Origin: Arion vulgaris
Taxonomy: Eukaryota > Mollusca > Gastropoda > Stylommatophora > Arionidae
Direction of reading: 5' to 3'
Length of the DNA: 64,000 nt
Assembly: GCA_020796225.1 (NCBI GenBank)
Contig: CM036762.1
Coordinates: 51,570,407 to 51,634,406, forward strand
The notes under the pieces are model-generated. The model was given only the letters and a program-made list of their open reading frames with translations. It ran no database searches and had not been told where the DNA came from. The first letter of the stretch is position 1, and every line of letters starts with the position of its first letter. A program made the position numbers and the translations under genes. Of the stretch, positions 10,285-20,211 are shown piece by piece.

Positions 10285-10692
10285 ATGATGACGACTACAA
10301 AGCTCACCACTTGTGAAATGAAATGCTTGAGAAAGGCGGTGGAGGTCACCAGGAAATATAGACTACGAAACGAGAACTTCAGAAGCAGAGTGGGCATAAC
10401 TTCATGCACCAAATGCATTGAAAGACAACAAATGCAGTGGTTTGGACATTTAATGAGAATGAAATACAACCAACCACCAATAACACCATACAATAAAAAG
10501 AGATCAGGTACTAGATCTAATGGAAGACCAAGAAAAGATGAATAGATAATATCAAGATCATACTAATTAAACACGGATGTAAAACAACAAGGGCGACTCA
10601 ATGGCGACATAAGTGCGTTCTGGCCCTGGAACGCAAATTAAAGCTCCCACCGCATAACGGTAAGAGAGGATAACTAATTCCATCATCCACCT
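10285..10692 (+). pseudogene. LINE RT C-terminal fragment (family 1)
   Basis: The open + frame reads TTCEMKCLRKAVEVTRK, then CTKCIERQQMQWFGHLMRMK, then TPYNKKRSGTRSNGRPRKDE followed by stop. WFGHLMRM-K and GRPRK are hallmarks of the RT thumb/C-terminus of RTE/CR1-like elements. Diverged homology continues past the stop to ACTAATTCCATCATCCACCTGGG. Copies lie at 14736 (+) and 47500 (-). No catalytic motifs remain. Confidence 0.8.
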
Positions 10693-10732
10693 GGGAAAGA
10701 AAACAGACAACGACTACAGTGATGTATACATG

Positions 10733-10825
10733 TGATGACAATGTAACATCGAAGGGGAAAAAAGATATCAATAAAACTATCTGTCAATGTAACATCGAAG
10801 GGAAAAAAGGTATCAACATAAAAAT
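10733..10825. repeat. Short direct duplication
   Basis: TCAATGTAACATCGAAGGG-AAAAAAG-TATCAA occurs twice about 53 bp apart. Confidence 0.75.
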
Positions 10826-10949
10826 AAAAAGATTGACAACATCAAATAGTGACAATCTCAGAGGAGGACACCAAAAGATAGCAACAAAATAGACATTAAA
10901 TCTGAGAATGATGACAAAAAGAATCATCATGTACTGGAGATTCATATTA

Positions 10950-11130
10950 TCTTCTTCTTTCTTTCTAAATCCTGTTGCCTCACAGCGTCAGGTCAGGAAG
11001 AGATTCTAAACTATCTGTCAAAAACGGTCCCTAGTATGCGCTTCGTAGATAGTCTCTTTCGTCGCCTCTGTTATCTCTGAGGTCCATCTTTTGCGTGGCC
11101 GGCCTTTTGCTTTGCCAAATTCTTCATATT
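10950..11130 (-). pseudogene. LINE 3' end (family 5)
   Basis: On the reverse strand it matches the copy at 27365-27612: a basic GRPRK-W-SEITEATKETIYEA-type tail ending just before a CTTTCTTTCT tract, the complement of an (AAAG)n tail. Heavily decayed. Confidence 0.7.
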
Positions 11131-11149
11131 ATGAAACGAAGAAGAAGAA

Positions 11150-11240
11150 GAATAAAAAACACCACTGCGACATGCAAGGGATGTCGAAAGAGGCGACTGA
11201 GGTAGGAGCCTAGGGAAACTACCTAGAAGAAGAAGAAAGT
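11150..11240 (+). mobile_element. SINE-C, internally truncated copy
   Basis: Carries GATGTCGAAAGAGGCGACTG and CTAGGGAAACTACC, then jumps directly to a GAAGAAGAAG tail, so most of the body is missing. Confidence 0.65.
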
Positions 11241-11311
11241 TTTAAAAAAAGAACAAACTAACACATTAAGTTAATATTTTGTTGCATTATTATTATCCTT
11301 ATTTAGGATAT

Positions 11312-11840
11312 TCCTCTTCTTAGTTCGCTGTATATCAACCACTTGTTAAACCACTCTTTGTGGTCTGTATGTGATTTGAGTCTTTGAGCGTGAGTTAGTT
11401 GTGTCATTTAGGCGTCTACACACCCTAGACCAGCAATGCCGTTTCAGCTTGCGTTTGTTAGTTAACCCTCCTTTCGCAAGGCTGATTCTGGAGTTATCCA
11501 CCAAGTGCGTGGAATTTTTCCCGACCACGACGGCTCTCAGGTCGACCCAGCCTCAACTGGGTACCAGACATGCTCTGGGAAAGTAAAGGCGGCCGGCGTG
11601 ATACTGACCACATCACCATCGTGTGCCAACGGTCAATGAAAAATACAGGCCTAACAGTGTATTGACCTATATACCACGAGGTTTGAAAGGGTTCCTTTAC
11701 TTTTTTTACACCCCTAGACCAGCACATCCGTTTTCAGCTTGCGTTTTGTTTTAGTTCACCTCACTATGTCGTGAACGCCAACAAAAAAACCTGACTTATG
11801 GGAGTTATCCACCTAGATGATCCAGAGCCCTGTTAGGCAT
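11312..11840. mobile_element. SINE-D flanked by two diverged SINE-C-like halves
   Basis: Both 11424-11500 and 11711-11820 contain CCCTAGACCAGCA, TTTCAGCTTGCGTTT and GGAGTTATCCACC. Between them, 11515-11690 (CTCTCAGGTCGACCCAG, GGCCGGCGTGATACTGA, GTGCCAACGGTCAATG) is a copy of SINE-D, also seen at 60500-60715 and 51455-51780. The layout is either an insertion with a long duplication or two adjacent insertions. Confidence 0.5.
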
Positions 11841-12044
11841 CGGTCTCGTGGTCAAAGTTTCCCCGTCTACATCACTGAGAGGTGGGGTAGGCTTGTGTGC
11901 TCTGCGGATCATCTGGAAGCTACTAGTTTTCACTTGTCATACTTCCTAAGAAAGATTAGCCAACCCCAACTCTGCTGGATGTAAGACTAAGCGCAGAACA
12001 GACTTATTGTGCAATGTTTTAAGCTGTATTTGTAACTATGTAGT

Positions 12045-12315
12045 CAAAATAAGGTTCATCTGATTGCCGAGGGATACTGTTGATAAGGAAATAAAGTATT
12101 CACGCAAAAATCAGAGTTGCCAAATTAAGCGCAATGACTACGCCTGAATTCGTAGAAGACAAACAGAAGGGGACAAACTGTATTGTAGCTCTAAAATTGG
12201 AGTAAGTCTCTTCTGAATGTCGAGGGACACTGGTGATAAGGAAAGAAAGAGTTCACGCAAAATCAGTCACATGTGTCATATTTGGCGCCATGAAGGCATA
12301 GTGAACGAACACAAA
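12045..12315 (-). mobile_element. Repeat G, two reverse-strand copies in tandem
   Basis: 12045-12175 and 12196-12315 both contain the reverse-strand G blocks (GAGGGACACTGGTGATAAGG, TTCACGCAAAATCAG, GCGCCATGA). Confidence 0.65.
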
Positions 12316-12787
12316 TAAACAAAACTGTATTTATCGAGACAAAACGCTCAAACCAACACATACACAAATTTTTAACATTTCAAATTGTTATAATCGTTAT
12401 ATAAACACAAAAGTATACCTTCAACTCTACATACTAGTTTTCCTGTTTGCATCCTGTACCGGTTGTCCTTACTTCTTCTGAACCATGACACCGGAAGTTA
12501 AACAGGATGAAGAATTGAACAACTTGTTATACTTGTATCAGCTTCCATAGAAACCATATCTTATCCGTTTTGCCAGTCAAGCTTGTGACACATTCCGGTT
12601 AAACGACCCTTGCAATAGATCTCGTAGCCATAGAACAATCTATAGAAAATCCACACAAGCGATTACTCTTGTCAGGTTAATGTGTTATTCGAAATGGCAT
12701 TTGTTGATGATTCTGTTCCTTGTGTTGATTCTGTTTCCTTGTTGATTCTGTTTCCTTTTCTTATATTTTGTTGGGTTTTTTTTGCTT
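12316..12787. other. No gene seen
   Basis: AT-rich sequence with no repeat copy or coding signal that I can match elsewhere in the window. Confidence 0.5.
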
Positions 12788-13830
12788 ATCATCATCATCA
12801 GGTGCCGTCTCCACATCGAAGGTTGGCTGCAATGAATCTCCAGCATCCTCTGTCTTTCGCCTTGGTGTTGCACACTGCCAGACTGCAACCTGTCCATTTC
12901 TTAAAGTTTCCTCCCACTTATCTCTCGGTCTTCCTCTTGCTCTTCCCCCTCAAGTTTCCCCTCTAGTAAATACTTTACCATGCTGTCATGTCTTTTTATG
13001 TGCCAAAATACTTTACTTGTTTGAATTTTATTTCTCTTAATAATTGTCTCTTCATGCCTCATCATCAAGGTGCGTATCCTTTATAGGACGTTGCTCTCTT
13101 TGCAGCTCATCTGAAATTCACTCTGTCAGTTCACCCACTTCGTCAATGATCATGTTCATGGTTTCTTTAATATCTTGTAGCCATCTTCTTCTTGGTCTGC
13201 CTCTGCATCTGCATCCTGGGACCCTGCCCTCTAGTATTGTTCTTTCCAGGCCATCGTGACGCTTGATGTGACCAAAGTATGTAATTTTTCTGTATAGTAT
13301 GTTGTTTATCAGCCAATTCTCTTTAACATTTAGTTCTTTCAGGACATCAGTGTTCTTTCTTTTTCTGTCCATGGTATTCGTAGGATCTTTCTGTAGCATT
13401 TAGTTTCGAAGGACTGGATTTTCGTTCTTAATCTTTGTGTAATAGTCCATGATTCACAACCATAAGTAGCCACTGGGAAAATGCATGCTCTCAATATTTT
13501 TAATTTTAGTATTTTGCTGGTGCTTTGCCACATGTTCTCCTTCATTGTGTTTAACTTCTTGATTGCTATTGTCAATCTTCTTGAGATCTCTTTGGAGCAG
13601 TCACCGTTACTATTAATTATTGAGCGCAGATATTCGTAGTTCTCTACACATTGGAGTTCTTCATTGTTTACTTGGATGTAAACAATCCTAGTTTTCCTAA
13701 AACGTGTTTATTTGTCTGTTTTTCTGTCCATGAAACTCTGCCTATTCTTCTATATATCCACATCTCAAATGCAACACTTCTTATAGTTTGCTTATAGTTT
13801 TTCTTAATCCTGTACTTCTTCATTCCTCCC
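12788..13830 (-). pseudogene. LINE 3' end (family 2), split by a nested LINE
   Basis: The reverse strand encodes a basic C-terminal tail with GRPREKWEETLRN-type text, then a Trp-Gln-Cys-Ala block and CGDGT. It ends at CATCATCATCAGGTGCCGTC, the complement of a (GAT)n tail. The homologous copy at 57479-57775 is uninterrupted. Here the alignment breaks after 13059 and resumes at 13687-13690 (CCTAGTTTTCCTAAAAC). The gap is filled by the family 3 LINE in the next entry. Most RT domains are missing. Confidence 0.8.
13060..13689 (-). pseudogene. LINE RT thumb and C-terminus (family 3), nested insertion
   Basis: The reverse strand reads LKILRACIFPVATYGCESWT, SFETKCYRKILRIPWTEK, then NILYRKITYFGHIKRHDGLE, GCRCRGRPRRRWLQDIKETM and ends ...GYAP-like before a (GAT)n tail at 13060-13066. 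YGCESWT and FGHIKR-D are diagnostic of RTE/CR1-like RT C-termini. Two overlapping frames show one frameshift near 13385. The host repeats only CCT at the two junctions (13057-13059 and 13687-13689). Confidence 0.85.
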
Positions 13831-13837
13831 GTGACCC

Positions 13838-14470
13838 CCGGCAACATAAGGACGACTAGCTCAGACAGGAAAACTAAAATTCCTGCTTAATGGGGACTGT
13901 TTTTTATAAGTGTTTGATAAAACACTGTAAAGTTTTCTGCAATTTTACGCAATTCTACGAGTCTATAGTCATTTATTGATGAAAAATGTGAATAATATTG
14001 ATATTCCTGAGTGTTAAACTTCATTTGTAACATAATACGCTTGTATAACTTTGATTTAGCGTGTTATATTGATATTACATGAGTGTTAAACTTAATTTGT
14101 AAAATAATACGCTTGTATAACTTTGATGTAGCGTGTTATATTGATATTGCTGAGTGTTAAACTTAATTTGTAAAATAATACGCTTGTATAACTTTGATTT
14201 AGCGTGTTATATTGCTTTTCCTGAGTGTTAAACTTAATTTGTAAAATAATACGCTTGTATAACTTTGATTTAGCGTGTTATATTGCTTTTCCTGAGTGTT
14301 AAACTTAATTTGTAAAATAATACGCTTGTATAACTTTGATTTAGCGTGTTATATTGTTTTTAAAATGAATATGTCTTTATCTAACAATATTGGAACGTCG
14401 GTCACGTGACGGTTGGGGGTCTGATTTTCGAGAATGTTACCTGGGCCCACCGGCCGTATGTGTGTTATCA
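13838..14470 (+). mobile_element. Dispersed repeat H containing a 70-bp tandem expansion
   Basis: Outer parts (GACGACTAGCTCAGACAGG, GTGTTTGATAAAACACTG, CAATTCTACGAGTCTATAG and, at the right, TATTGGAACGTCGGTCACGTG) match 60745-61100 on the + strand and, partly, 40110-40255 on the - strand. Between them, 13985-14365 holds about five copies of a 60-70-bp unit (GAGTGTTAAACTTAATTTGT, ATACGCTTGTATAACTTTGA). The copy at 60 kb carries the unit only once, so the array arose inside this insertion. Confidence 0.75.
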
Positions 14471-14509
14471 GAGGCCACGATTTCCTCTAACATTCTGGCT
14501 GGTGTTTTT

Positions 14510-14690
14510 TTGTCCGCCCCGCTATGAATTTAAGCGCAGTCATGAAGTATAACATGGTTTCTCTGACTGATTTTTGCACGGAGGTTTTCTTTCCTTATCA
14601 CTAGTGTACATCACCATTCAGGAAAACCTTCCTCTGACTTTAAAAGTGCTTGTAACTTAGATTCTCAAGTACAAGAAACGTTAATAATCT
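14510..14690 (+). mobile_element. Repeat G, + strand copy
   Basis: GTCCGCCCCGCTATGAATTT, GACTGATTTTTGCACGGAGG, CTTTCCTTATCACTAGTG and ATTCAGGAAAACCTT are shared with the other G copies. The right end AACTTAGATTCTCAAGTAC recurs at about 50358-50375 and defines the family's 3' boundary. Confidence 0.7.
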
Positions 14691-14735
14691 GTATCTACTT
14701 GTTGCTATTTCTTAGCATTAGTTGATATTTCCTAG

Positions 14736-14965
14736 AATACAATCAACTACCAATAACAGCATACAATAAAAAAAAAAAGATCAGGTACTAGAACCAAGGA
14801 AAGACCAAGAAAAAGATGGATAGGCCATATCAAGACTACACTAAATAAACACGGATATAACACAACAATGACGACTTATCTGGCCATGGAACACAAACTA
14901 AAGCTCCCACCCTTAAGCTTAACGGCAAGAGTTGACAACTAATTCCATCACCCACCTGGGGAAAG
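14736..14965 (+). pseudogene. LINE 3' end (family 1), second copy
   Basis: CAATCAACTACCAATAACAG, then a GRPRK-like coding remnant, then AACTAATTCCATCACCCACC match 10480-10692. It ends GGGGAAAGACACTAGACAAG and runs without a gap into the 12-bp array that follows. Confidence 0.78.
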
Positions 14966-15556
14966 ACACTAGACAAGACAATAGACAAGACAATAGACAA
15001 TACAATAGACAAGACAATAGACAAGACAATAGACAAGACAATAGACAAGACAATAGACAAGACATAGACAAGACAATAGACAAGACAATAGACAAGACAT
15101 AGACAAGACATAGACAAGACAATAGACAAGACAATAGACAAGACATAGACAAGACATAGAAAAGACAATAGACAAGACAATAGACAAGACATAGACAAGA
15201 CATAGACAAGACAATAGACAAGACAATAGACAAGACATAGACAAGACAGTAGACAAGACATAGACAAGACAATAGACAAGACAATAGACAAGACATAGAA
15301 AAGACATAGACAAGACAATAGACAAGACATAGACAAGACAATAGACAAGACAATAGACAAGACAATAGACAAGACATAGACAAGACATAGACAAGACAGT
15401 AGACAAGACATAGACAAGACAATAGACAAGACAATAGACAAGACAATAGACAAGACATAGACAAGACAATAGACAAGACATAGACAAGACAATAGACAAG
15501 ACAATAGACAAGACAATAGACAAGACAATAGATAAGACAATATACAAGACAACATA
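14966..15556. repeat. 12/11-bp array (AGACAAGACAAT / AGACAAGACAT)n
   Basis: About 50 units mixing 12- and 11-bp forms. All three reverse frames stay open (up to 239 codons of Leu-Ser-Ile-Val-Cys-type text) because the unit has no stop in that orientation; this is not evidence of a gene. It starts at the 3' end of the family 1 LINE. Confidence 0.97.
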
Positions 15557-15709
15557 CAGATATTTCTTGTACACCACTGTATTCTATTTATGCTTCTTGA
15601 TGTTCAATGTCCACTATTTGATGTTTAATTTACATTTGACAAGTTTTCTGATATCTTCAGGATGGTTTTCTTTAGCACTTTTTGTTTTGATGTTCCTTGT
15701 CATCTGATT

Positions 15710-16400
15710 ATGCAATCATTCTCTTGTTTACTTTTCTCAAACTTGCCATCATGTGCGATACAATCATTCTCTTGTTTACTTGTTCTCAAACTTGCCATCA
15801 TGTGCGATACAATCATTCTCTTGTTTACTTGTTCTCAAACTTGCCATCATGTGCGATACAATCATTCTCTTGTTCTCAAACTTGCCCTCATGTGCGATAC
15901 AATCATTCTCTTGTTCTCAAACTTGCCATCATGTGCGATACAATCATTCTCTTGTTCTCAAACTTGCCATCATGTGCGATACAATCATTCTCTTGTTCTC
16001 AAACTTGCCATCATGTGCGATACAATCATTCTCTTGTTCTCAAACTTGCCATCATGTGCGATACAATCATTCTCTTGTTCTCAAACTTGCCATCATGTGC
16101 GATACAATCATTCTCTTGTTCTCAAACTTGCCATCATGTGCGATACAATCATTCTCTTGTTCTCAAACTTGCCATCATGTGCGATACAATCATCTTTCTA
16201 AACTGTACATTATCAATCATTTTGTTCTCAAACTTGCCATCATGTGCGATACAATTTCTTTGTTTCAATTGCATCATGTGCATAATTATCTCTTGTTCTC
16301 AAACTTGCAACTGTGCAAATCATTATTGCTAATGCACATGATCAAATCATTAATCAATCATCTTTCTTTATTTGTTCTCAAACATTCCTTCATGTCGATA
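15710..16400. repeat. 41-bp array, degenerating to the right
   Basis: About 12 units of CTCAAACTTGCCATCATGTG followed by CGATACAATCATTCTCTTGTT. The first units are about 50 bp owing to an extra TTACTTGTT, then the period is exactly 41 bp. From 16200 to 16400 the copies are degraded. Since 41 is not a multiple of three, all three + frames read the same 41-residue cycle in shifted order, and none meets a stop until the array decays. Confidence 0.96.
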
Positions 16401-16834
16401 CAAATTTACTAATCGAGCGCAACTCTTCAATCCCTATTCCCTGCAATAAAGGAAAAAGCTATATCACAAGTTAATTAGAAGAATAGAACTCTACACATCG
16501 AATATTGATCTGCCACAATCCAGCTTGGCTGATCAATGTTCTTTCAACACAACAACGGTTTTCTGTTTTGTTATTGCAGATTTTAAGACAAATATGTGCA
16601 ACTCTAGGCTCGTGGTTTAGATGCGGCCCGCCGATGTGATTTATTAATCTATCAACAGAAACAATATGAAGTAGAAAAAGTAGGAGACGAATGAGAGAGA
16701 GAATGAGAAGAAGAAAGAGTATTGAAGGGAACAGTTGATTACAATATTGAAACATGATCAGACAGCCAGATAAACTTGTTTTCTGATATCTAACTTTTAT
16801 CAAATAGAATGTTTATGTATTGACTTGTATCAAC
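16401..16834. other. No gene seen
   Basis: AT-rich, with a purine-rich patch near 16675-16720. The reverse open frame (16471-16803) resembles no family I know. Confidence 0.5.
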
Positions 16835-17040
16835 TGTAAGAGGGACGGTTTAACGCTATGCATAAGCGTTTCCCTATCGATTCAGACACAAGAGGGGTGT
16901 GTGTTCAATCTTACACTCGACGTTCTACACGTGAGACAAACACTTGTCCCTCCTACTTTTTGCTCACTAGGGCCTACAAATGTAAAGCGACATGCATTTT
17001 ATATCCTAAAGTCTGAAATGGCTACGAGAAAATGTATTTG
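16835..17040 (+). mobile_element. SINE-F copy (diverged)
   Basis: TCAGACACAAGAGGGGTGTG, TGTTCAATCTTACACT (B-box-like), TTGTCCCTCCTAC and CTCACTAGGGCCTA are shared with 32435-32625 and, inverted, 51105-51298. Confidence 0.65.
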
Positions 17041-17334
17041 TTTAGAAAATTTGAAGCATTTTTATGATTTTTTATTTTATTTTTGTAAAAATATTTTTAA
17101 AATTTTGTGTTCAGCATCAAATTTTCCATTTTCTCTTCCTTTGCCATTGTTTACTTTGAATGAAATAAGTGAATTTCTTTATTTAGAATGAATTAATTTG
17201 TTGTCCTTACCGGAATATCGTGTATAGAGACTTTGAATTACGTTACTTTATATTTCATCTGGTCAGACTAAAAAGGTCGTCTGTAAATTTAATGAAATCG
17301 AAAAATGTTTGTATTTTTAGATCTTTTTGTAACG

Positions 17335-17339
<5 letters not shown>

Positions 17340-17365
<26 letters not shown>

Positions 17366-17399
17366 ACGTGAGAGAAAGAGAGAGCGAGAGAGAGAGATA
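17340..17399. repeat. (GA)n microsatellite
   Basis: About 30 GA dinucleotides with a few interruptions. Confidence 0.95.
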
Positions 17400-17770
17400 G
17401 CACTGAGAGAAGTTTTGTTTACTTACCCTTTTTTCTCGTATATAGTAATATCTCTAATTACGAAGCAATTTTTCAAAGCACTCTGCGAGCAAACCACAAG
17501 AGAATGAGAGTTATCCTCTCCTGCTATGGTGTATTTTATAATCAATGTATGTTTGGAAGGGTGGGAATTCTGTGGCTAAATGTAAACTTGTATTAATGTA
17601 AAAGACACAACAGCCGTATAGACATAAGATAACATGATTTTATCAACTAAAATGGCCGTGTCTGATTTTTGTTTAATAATTAGACACTGTCGCTGATGGA
17701 GCAGGGGGTTTCAATATTGTCGGATTCCCATAGGAAGGAAAACTGTACCAAAACTATGTAGCAATGGCGA

Positions 17771-17892
17771 AACACGTAAAACAAAGCAGCGTGGTTTTAC
17801 AAAATACAAAAGGCCTTTTGGTCGAAACGTTGATGTATATTGTTCTTGTTTTCTGTATTTTGTAAAACTACAGTACTTTGTTTTTACGTGTT
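17771..17892. repeat. Foldback repeat with GTCGAAACGTTG in its loop
   Basis: The arms 17771-17807 and 17855-17892 are inverted copies (4 mismatches and one gap over 38 positions; shared core GTTTTACAAAATAC). The 47-bp loop contains AAAGGCCTTTTGGTCGAAAC followed by GTTG. One arm plus the motif recurs, inverted, at 63770-63840, and a motif-only relative lies at 53330-53358. The short self-complementary GGCC-TTTT-GGTC followed by GAAAC resembles the stem II and GAAAC part of hammerhead ribozymes found in Penelope-like elements, but no complete CUGANGA box is present here. Confidence 0.6.
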
Positions 17893-17953
17893 CAAATTCC
17901 AATGCAAATTTTCTACCAGTATTGCAAATTTCTGTTATCTTATAATGATGAAT

Positions 17954-18195
17954 GGTGGCGTCTGTGGCTTAGGGGATAGTGACTCGGTCTATTAACCCCG
18001 ACGTTCTGAGTTCGAATCACGCTGCGGACCGTTTGGTTGCAAATTGTTTCGATTGGATTTTTACAAAAGGACGATGGTACCACCCGTTCAGAAAGCAATG
18101 GCAAACTACTGAACGTAATAATGCCTAGAAAAATCACAAACAGCTTTAAAAAGCTGGGGTTGATTCGCAAAGTCCTGTAATGCATTTGCAAATAA
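17954..18195 (+). mobile_element. SINE-A, full copy with tail type 1
   Basis: The tRNA-like head has GTGGCTTAGGGGATAGTGAC (A-box-like) and GAGTTCGAATCACG (B-box-like). Then come CGTTCAGAAAGCAATGGCAA, ACTGAACGTAATAATGCC and the tail CACAAACAGCTTTAAAAAGC, ending GCAAAGTCCTGTAATGC. The ATGGCAAAC-ACTG...GCCTAGAAAAATC block resembles the 3' blocks that many SINEs share with RTE LINEs (inference). Confidence 0.85.
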
Positions 18196-18689
18196 CTTTA
18201 ATTTTATAATGATGAATACTGCAAACATTAAGAAGAAGGGCTTTACAGTCACCTCCACATACATCAGAGAGACGCAGCAGCACATGTCTGAGACTGTTGT
18301 CATCATCGCTGGCAATGGATGATATTTGAAAGACCATGTAATAGTATATCACACCTGGTCTTGTTCTGTTACCAACAGGAAGTGAGTAGCAGAGAAAGAA
18401 CAACAAATTAATGAAGAAGAAAATTAGAAGAAATAAAAAAGTGACTGAGAAAAAATGGAAAGTTAAAGAAAAGAATAGCACAATGTATAAAAGACTGAAA
18501 TACTTTTTTTTTTCATTCCGCTGTGGAATTCCTTTCCTGTATTTTTACTTAACACGTTTAGTTCAAGTTTTACCACATCCTCTCATTTGTTTTGCTAAAT
18601 TTGAGAGAATGTGCTTTGTAAGAACCCCAGGGGAAGCACCGTAGCCAATGAAAGGGATTAATAAATAGGCAATGAACAAGTATTACAAG
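18196..18689. other. No gene seen
   Basis: AT-rich; overlapping open frames on both strands (18106-18481 -, 18411-18644 +) have no recognisable domain. Lys-rich text arises from AAGAAGAAAA tracts. Confidence 0.5.
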
Positions 18690-18955
18690 AGAGTCTTCTT
18701 CTTCTTCTTCACCCTTCGCCCCTAGGGAAGCATAGGTCCGCAACCAAGGCCTTCCAAGCCCCGCCTATCCAAGGCCATCTTTTCCAGATCTCGACACTTT
18801 CTCCCCGTTTGTTTGCGTTCCATCTCTAACTCCCGTCTCCAGGTGTTTCTGGGTCTTCCTTACTTCTATTGCCCTGGGGGTTCCATCGGAGAGCCTGTCT
18901 CACGATGCTGTCAGGGTGTTTCCTCAGTGTGTGTCCTATTACAAAGAGTGCAACC
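18690..18955 (-). pseudogene. LINE 3' end (family 7)
   Basis: The reverse strand carries HTLRKHPDSIVRQALRWNPQ, GRPRNTWRRELEMER, KMALDRRGLEGLG and ends in a (GAA)n tail at the CTTCTTCTTCTTC of 18694-18706. This is the common C-terminal tail of molluscan-type endonuclease/RT LINEs (GH-LRK, RPR-TWRR-E-E, W-AL). A shorter relative lies at 50520-50590. Confidence 0.82.
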
Positions 18956-19135
18956 TGAAAATGAAATCATCAAGAAGAAAGGACAGACCAAGAAAAAGAT
19001 GTATTGTTGCAGTTACAGACATCTTAAAACTCAACAATACTACAGCATATCAAGCGACCGAGCGTGCACTATCTCGGAAACACATCATCATTAAACCTGC
19101 TATGCCTAACGGCAAAAAAAGCACGGAAGGAAAAT
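18956..19135 (+). pseudogene. LINE 3' end (family 8)
   Basis: The + frame reads KDRPRKRCIVAVTDILKLNN, then ATERALSRKHIIIKPAMPNG. A GRPRK-W-type C-terminal tail; the enzymatic part is absent. It lies head to head with the family 7 fragment. Confidence 0.6.
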
Positions 19136-19261
19136 AAAACAAGAAAACAAGAATAAGTATTTGGGGCTTCCTGAAAAAAAAATTACCATACACAGGATTT
19201 GAACCATAAACCCCTATTGTTAAAAATTAGAATGCGTCTTATTATTAGGAACTTAACTAAT

Positions 19262-19702
19262 AATTGATTGAGTGATTGATTGATTGATTGATTGATATGA
19301 CCATCATCATTGCACTTCGGTGAGTAATCATGTGTGCTCCGATCTCTGTCTTACACAGAAAAATCTCAGCTGCAGTGCACGAACTCCGTAGCACCGGCGA
19401 GGGTTCCCACTGTAATTTTGAAGATGCTGAAGATATTTTTGTAAGAATTTTATTTTTAATCTTTTCAAATGAATTTTGCCCGGACAGCGGATTTTGAATT
19501 GCCAAGTGTTCTTTTACGTGCTCATATTGAACACGGAACTTACGTTTTATCGTCCGTCTCCGATAGGACTATGAACTCGATCTCACCTACATTGAGATCA
19601 GGGATCTCTGGAAAAATATCCAGATGGCTACACGAGGAAGCGAACCAGACCTTTAGCACGAGAGGCAAGCACCTAACCTCTACACCACAGAGACCACCCT
19701 GA
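19262..19702 (-). mobile_element. SINE-E, full copy with (TCAA)n tail
   Basis: On the reverse strand it begins with a tRNA-like head (GTCTCTGTGGTGTAGAGGTT as A box, TCTGGTTCGCTTCC as B-box-like), passes through CCATCTGGATATTTTTCCAG and GATAAAACGTAAGTTCCGTG, and ends in (TCAA)n, seen on the + strand as TGATTGATTGATTGATTGA at 19271-19295. Further copies: 56780-57245, and truncated at 30700-31245 and 59305-59435. Confidence 0.85.
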
Positions 19703-19747
19703 CTTAACTATTACATATAATTACCAGCAGTTTGGGATTGTGTAGTA

Positions 19748-20203
19748 CAGCGTTTCCCAAAGTGGGCGGTACCACCACCAGTGGGCACTGAAGCGTTCTA
19801 GGGGGCGATAGTGGGTTCAGAAGAATTTGGGAGGTGTTCATGTTATTAGGGGTCGGTGGCTCCTTAAAGAAGAAATTAATCATAAATATTTTAAAATAAA
19901 TTATTTTCGTGATTTTGCTATTGAATAATCATTTAAAATTTGAATTCTGCTTTTTAATTCATCTTATGCACGTTTTACACGATCCAGTTTTTTTAATCAA
20001 TTTTCTATTTCATGCATTTAATCATTGGAAAATAGACCATGTATTACAGAAATATTTATCAATTTTCTATGTCAACGAGAAAATAGAGCATGTATTATAT
20101 GTGGGTGGGGGCGTTGGCAAACTGTTATAACGTGGAGGGGGGCGTTGTAAAAGTTTATGTCGTGCGAAGTGGGCGGTGGGCCGAAAAAGTTTGGGAATCT
20201 ATG
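19748..20203 (+). mobile_element. hAT MITE, CAGCGTTTCCCAAAG family, copy 2
   Basis: 456 bp, flanked by a perfect 8-bp duplication GTGTAGTA (19740-19747 and 20204-20211). Ends are CAGCGTTTCCCAAAGTGGGC and CGAAAAAGTTTGGGAATCTATG (read inward, CATAGATTCCCAAAC). The 8-bp TSD and TIR type place it in the hAT superfamily. No transposase, so it is non-autonomous. Confidence 0.93.
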
Positions 20204-20211
20204 GTGTAGTA

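Noticed and set aside
14836..15577. Three long reverse open frames (up to 239 codons) of Leu/Ser/Val/Cys repeats
   Set aside because: Pure translation of the 12/11-bp satellite; all three frames are open at once because the unit lacks stops on that strand.
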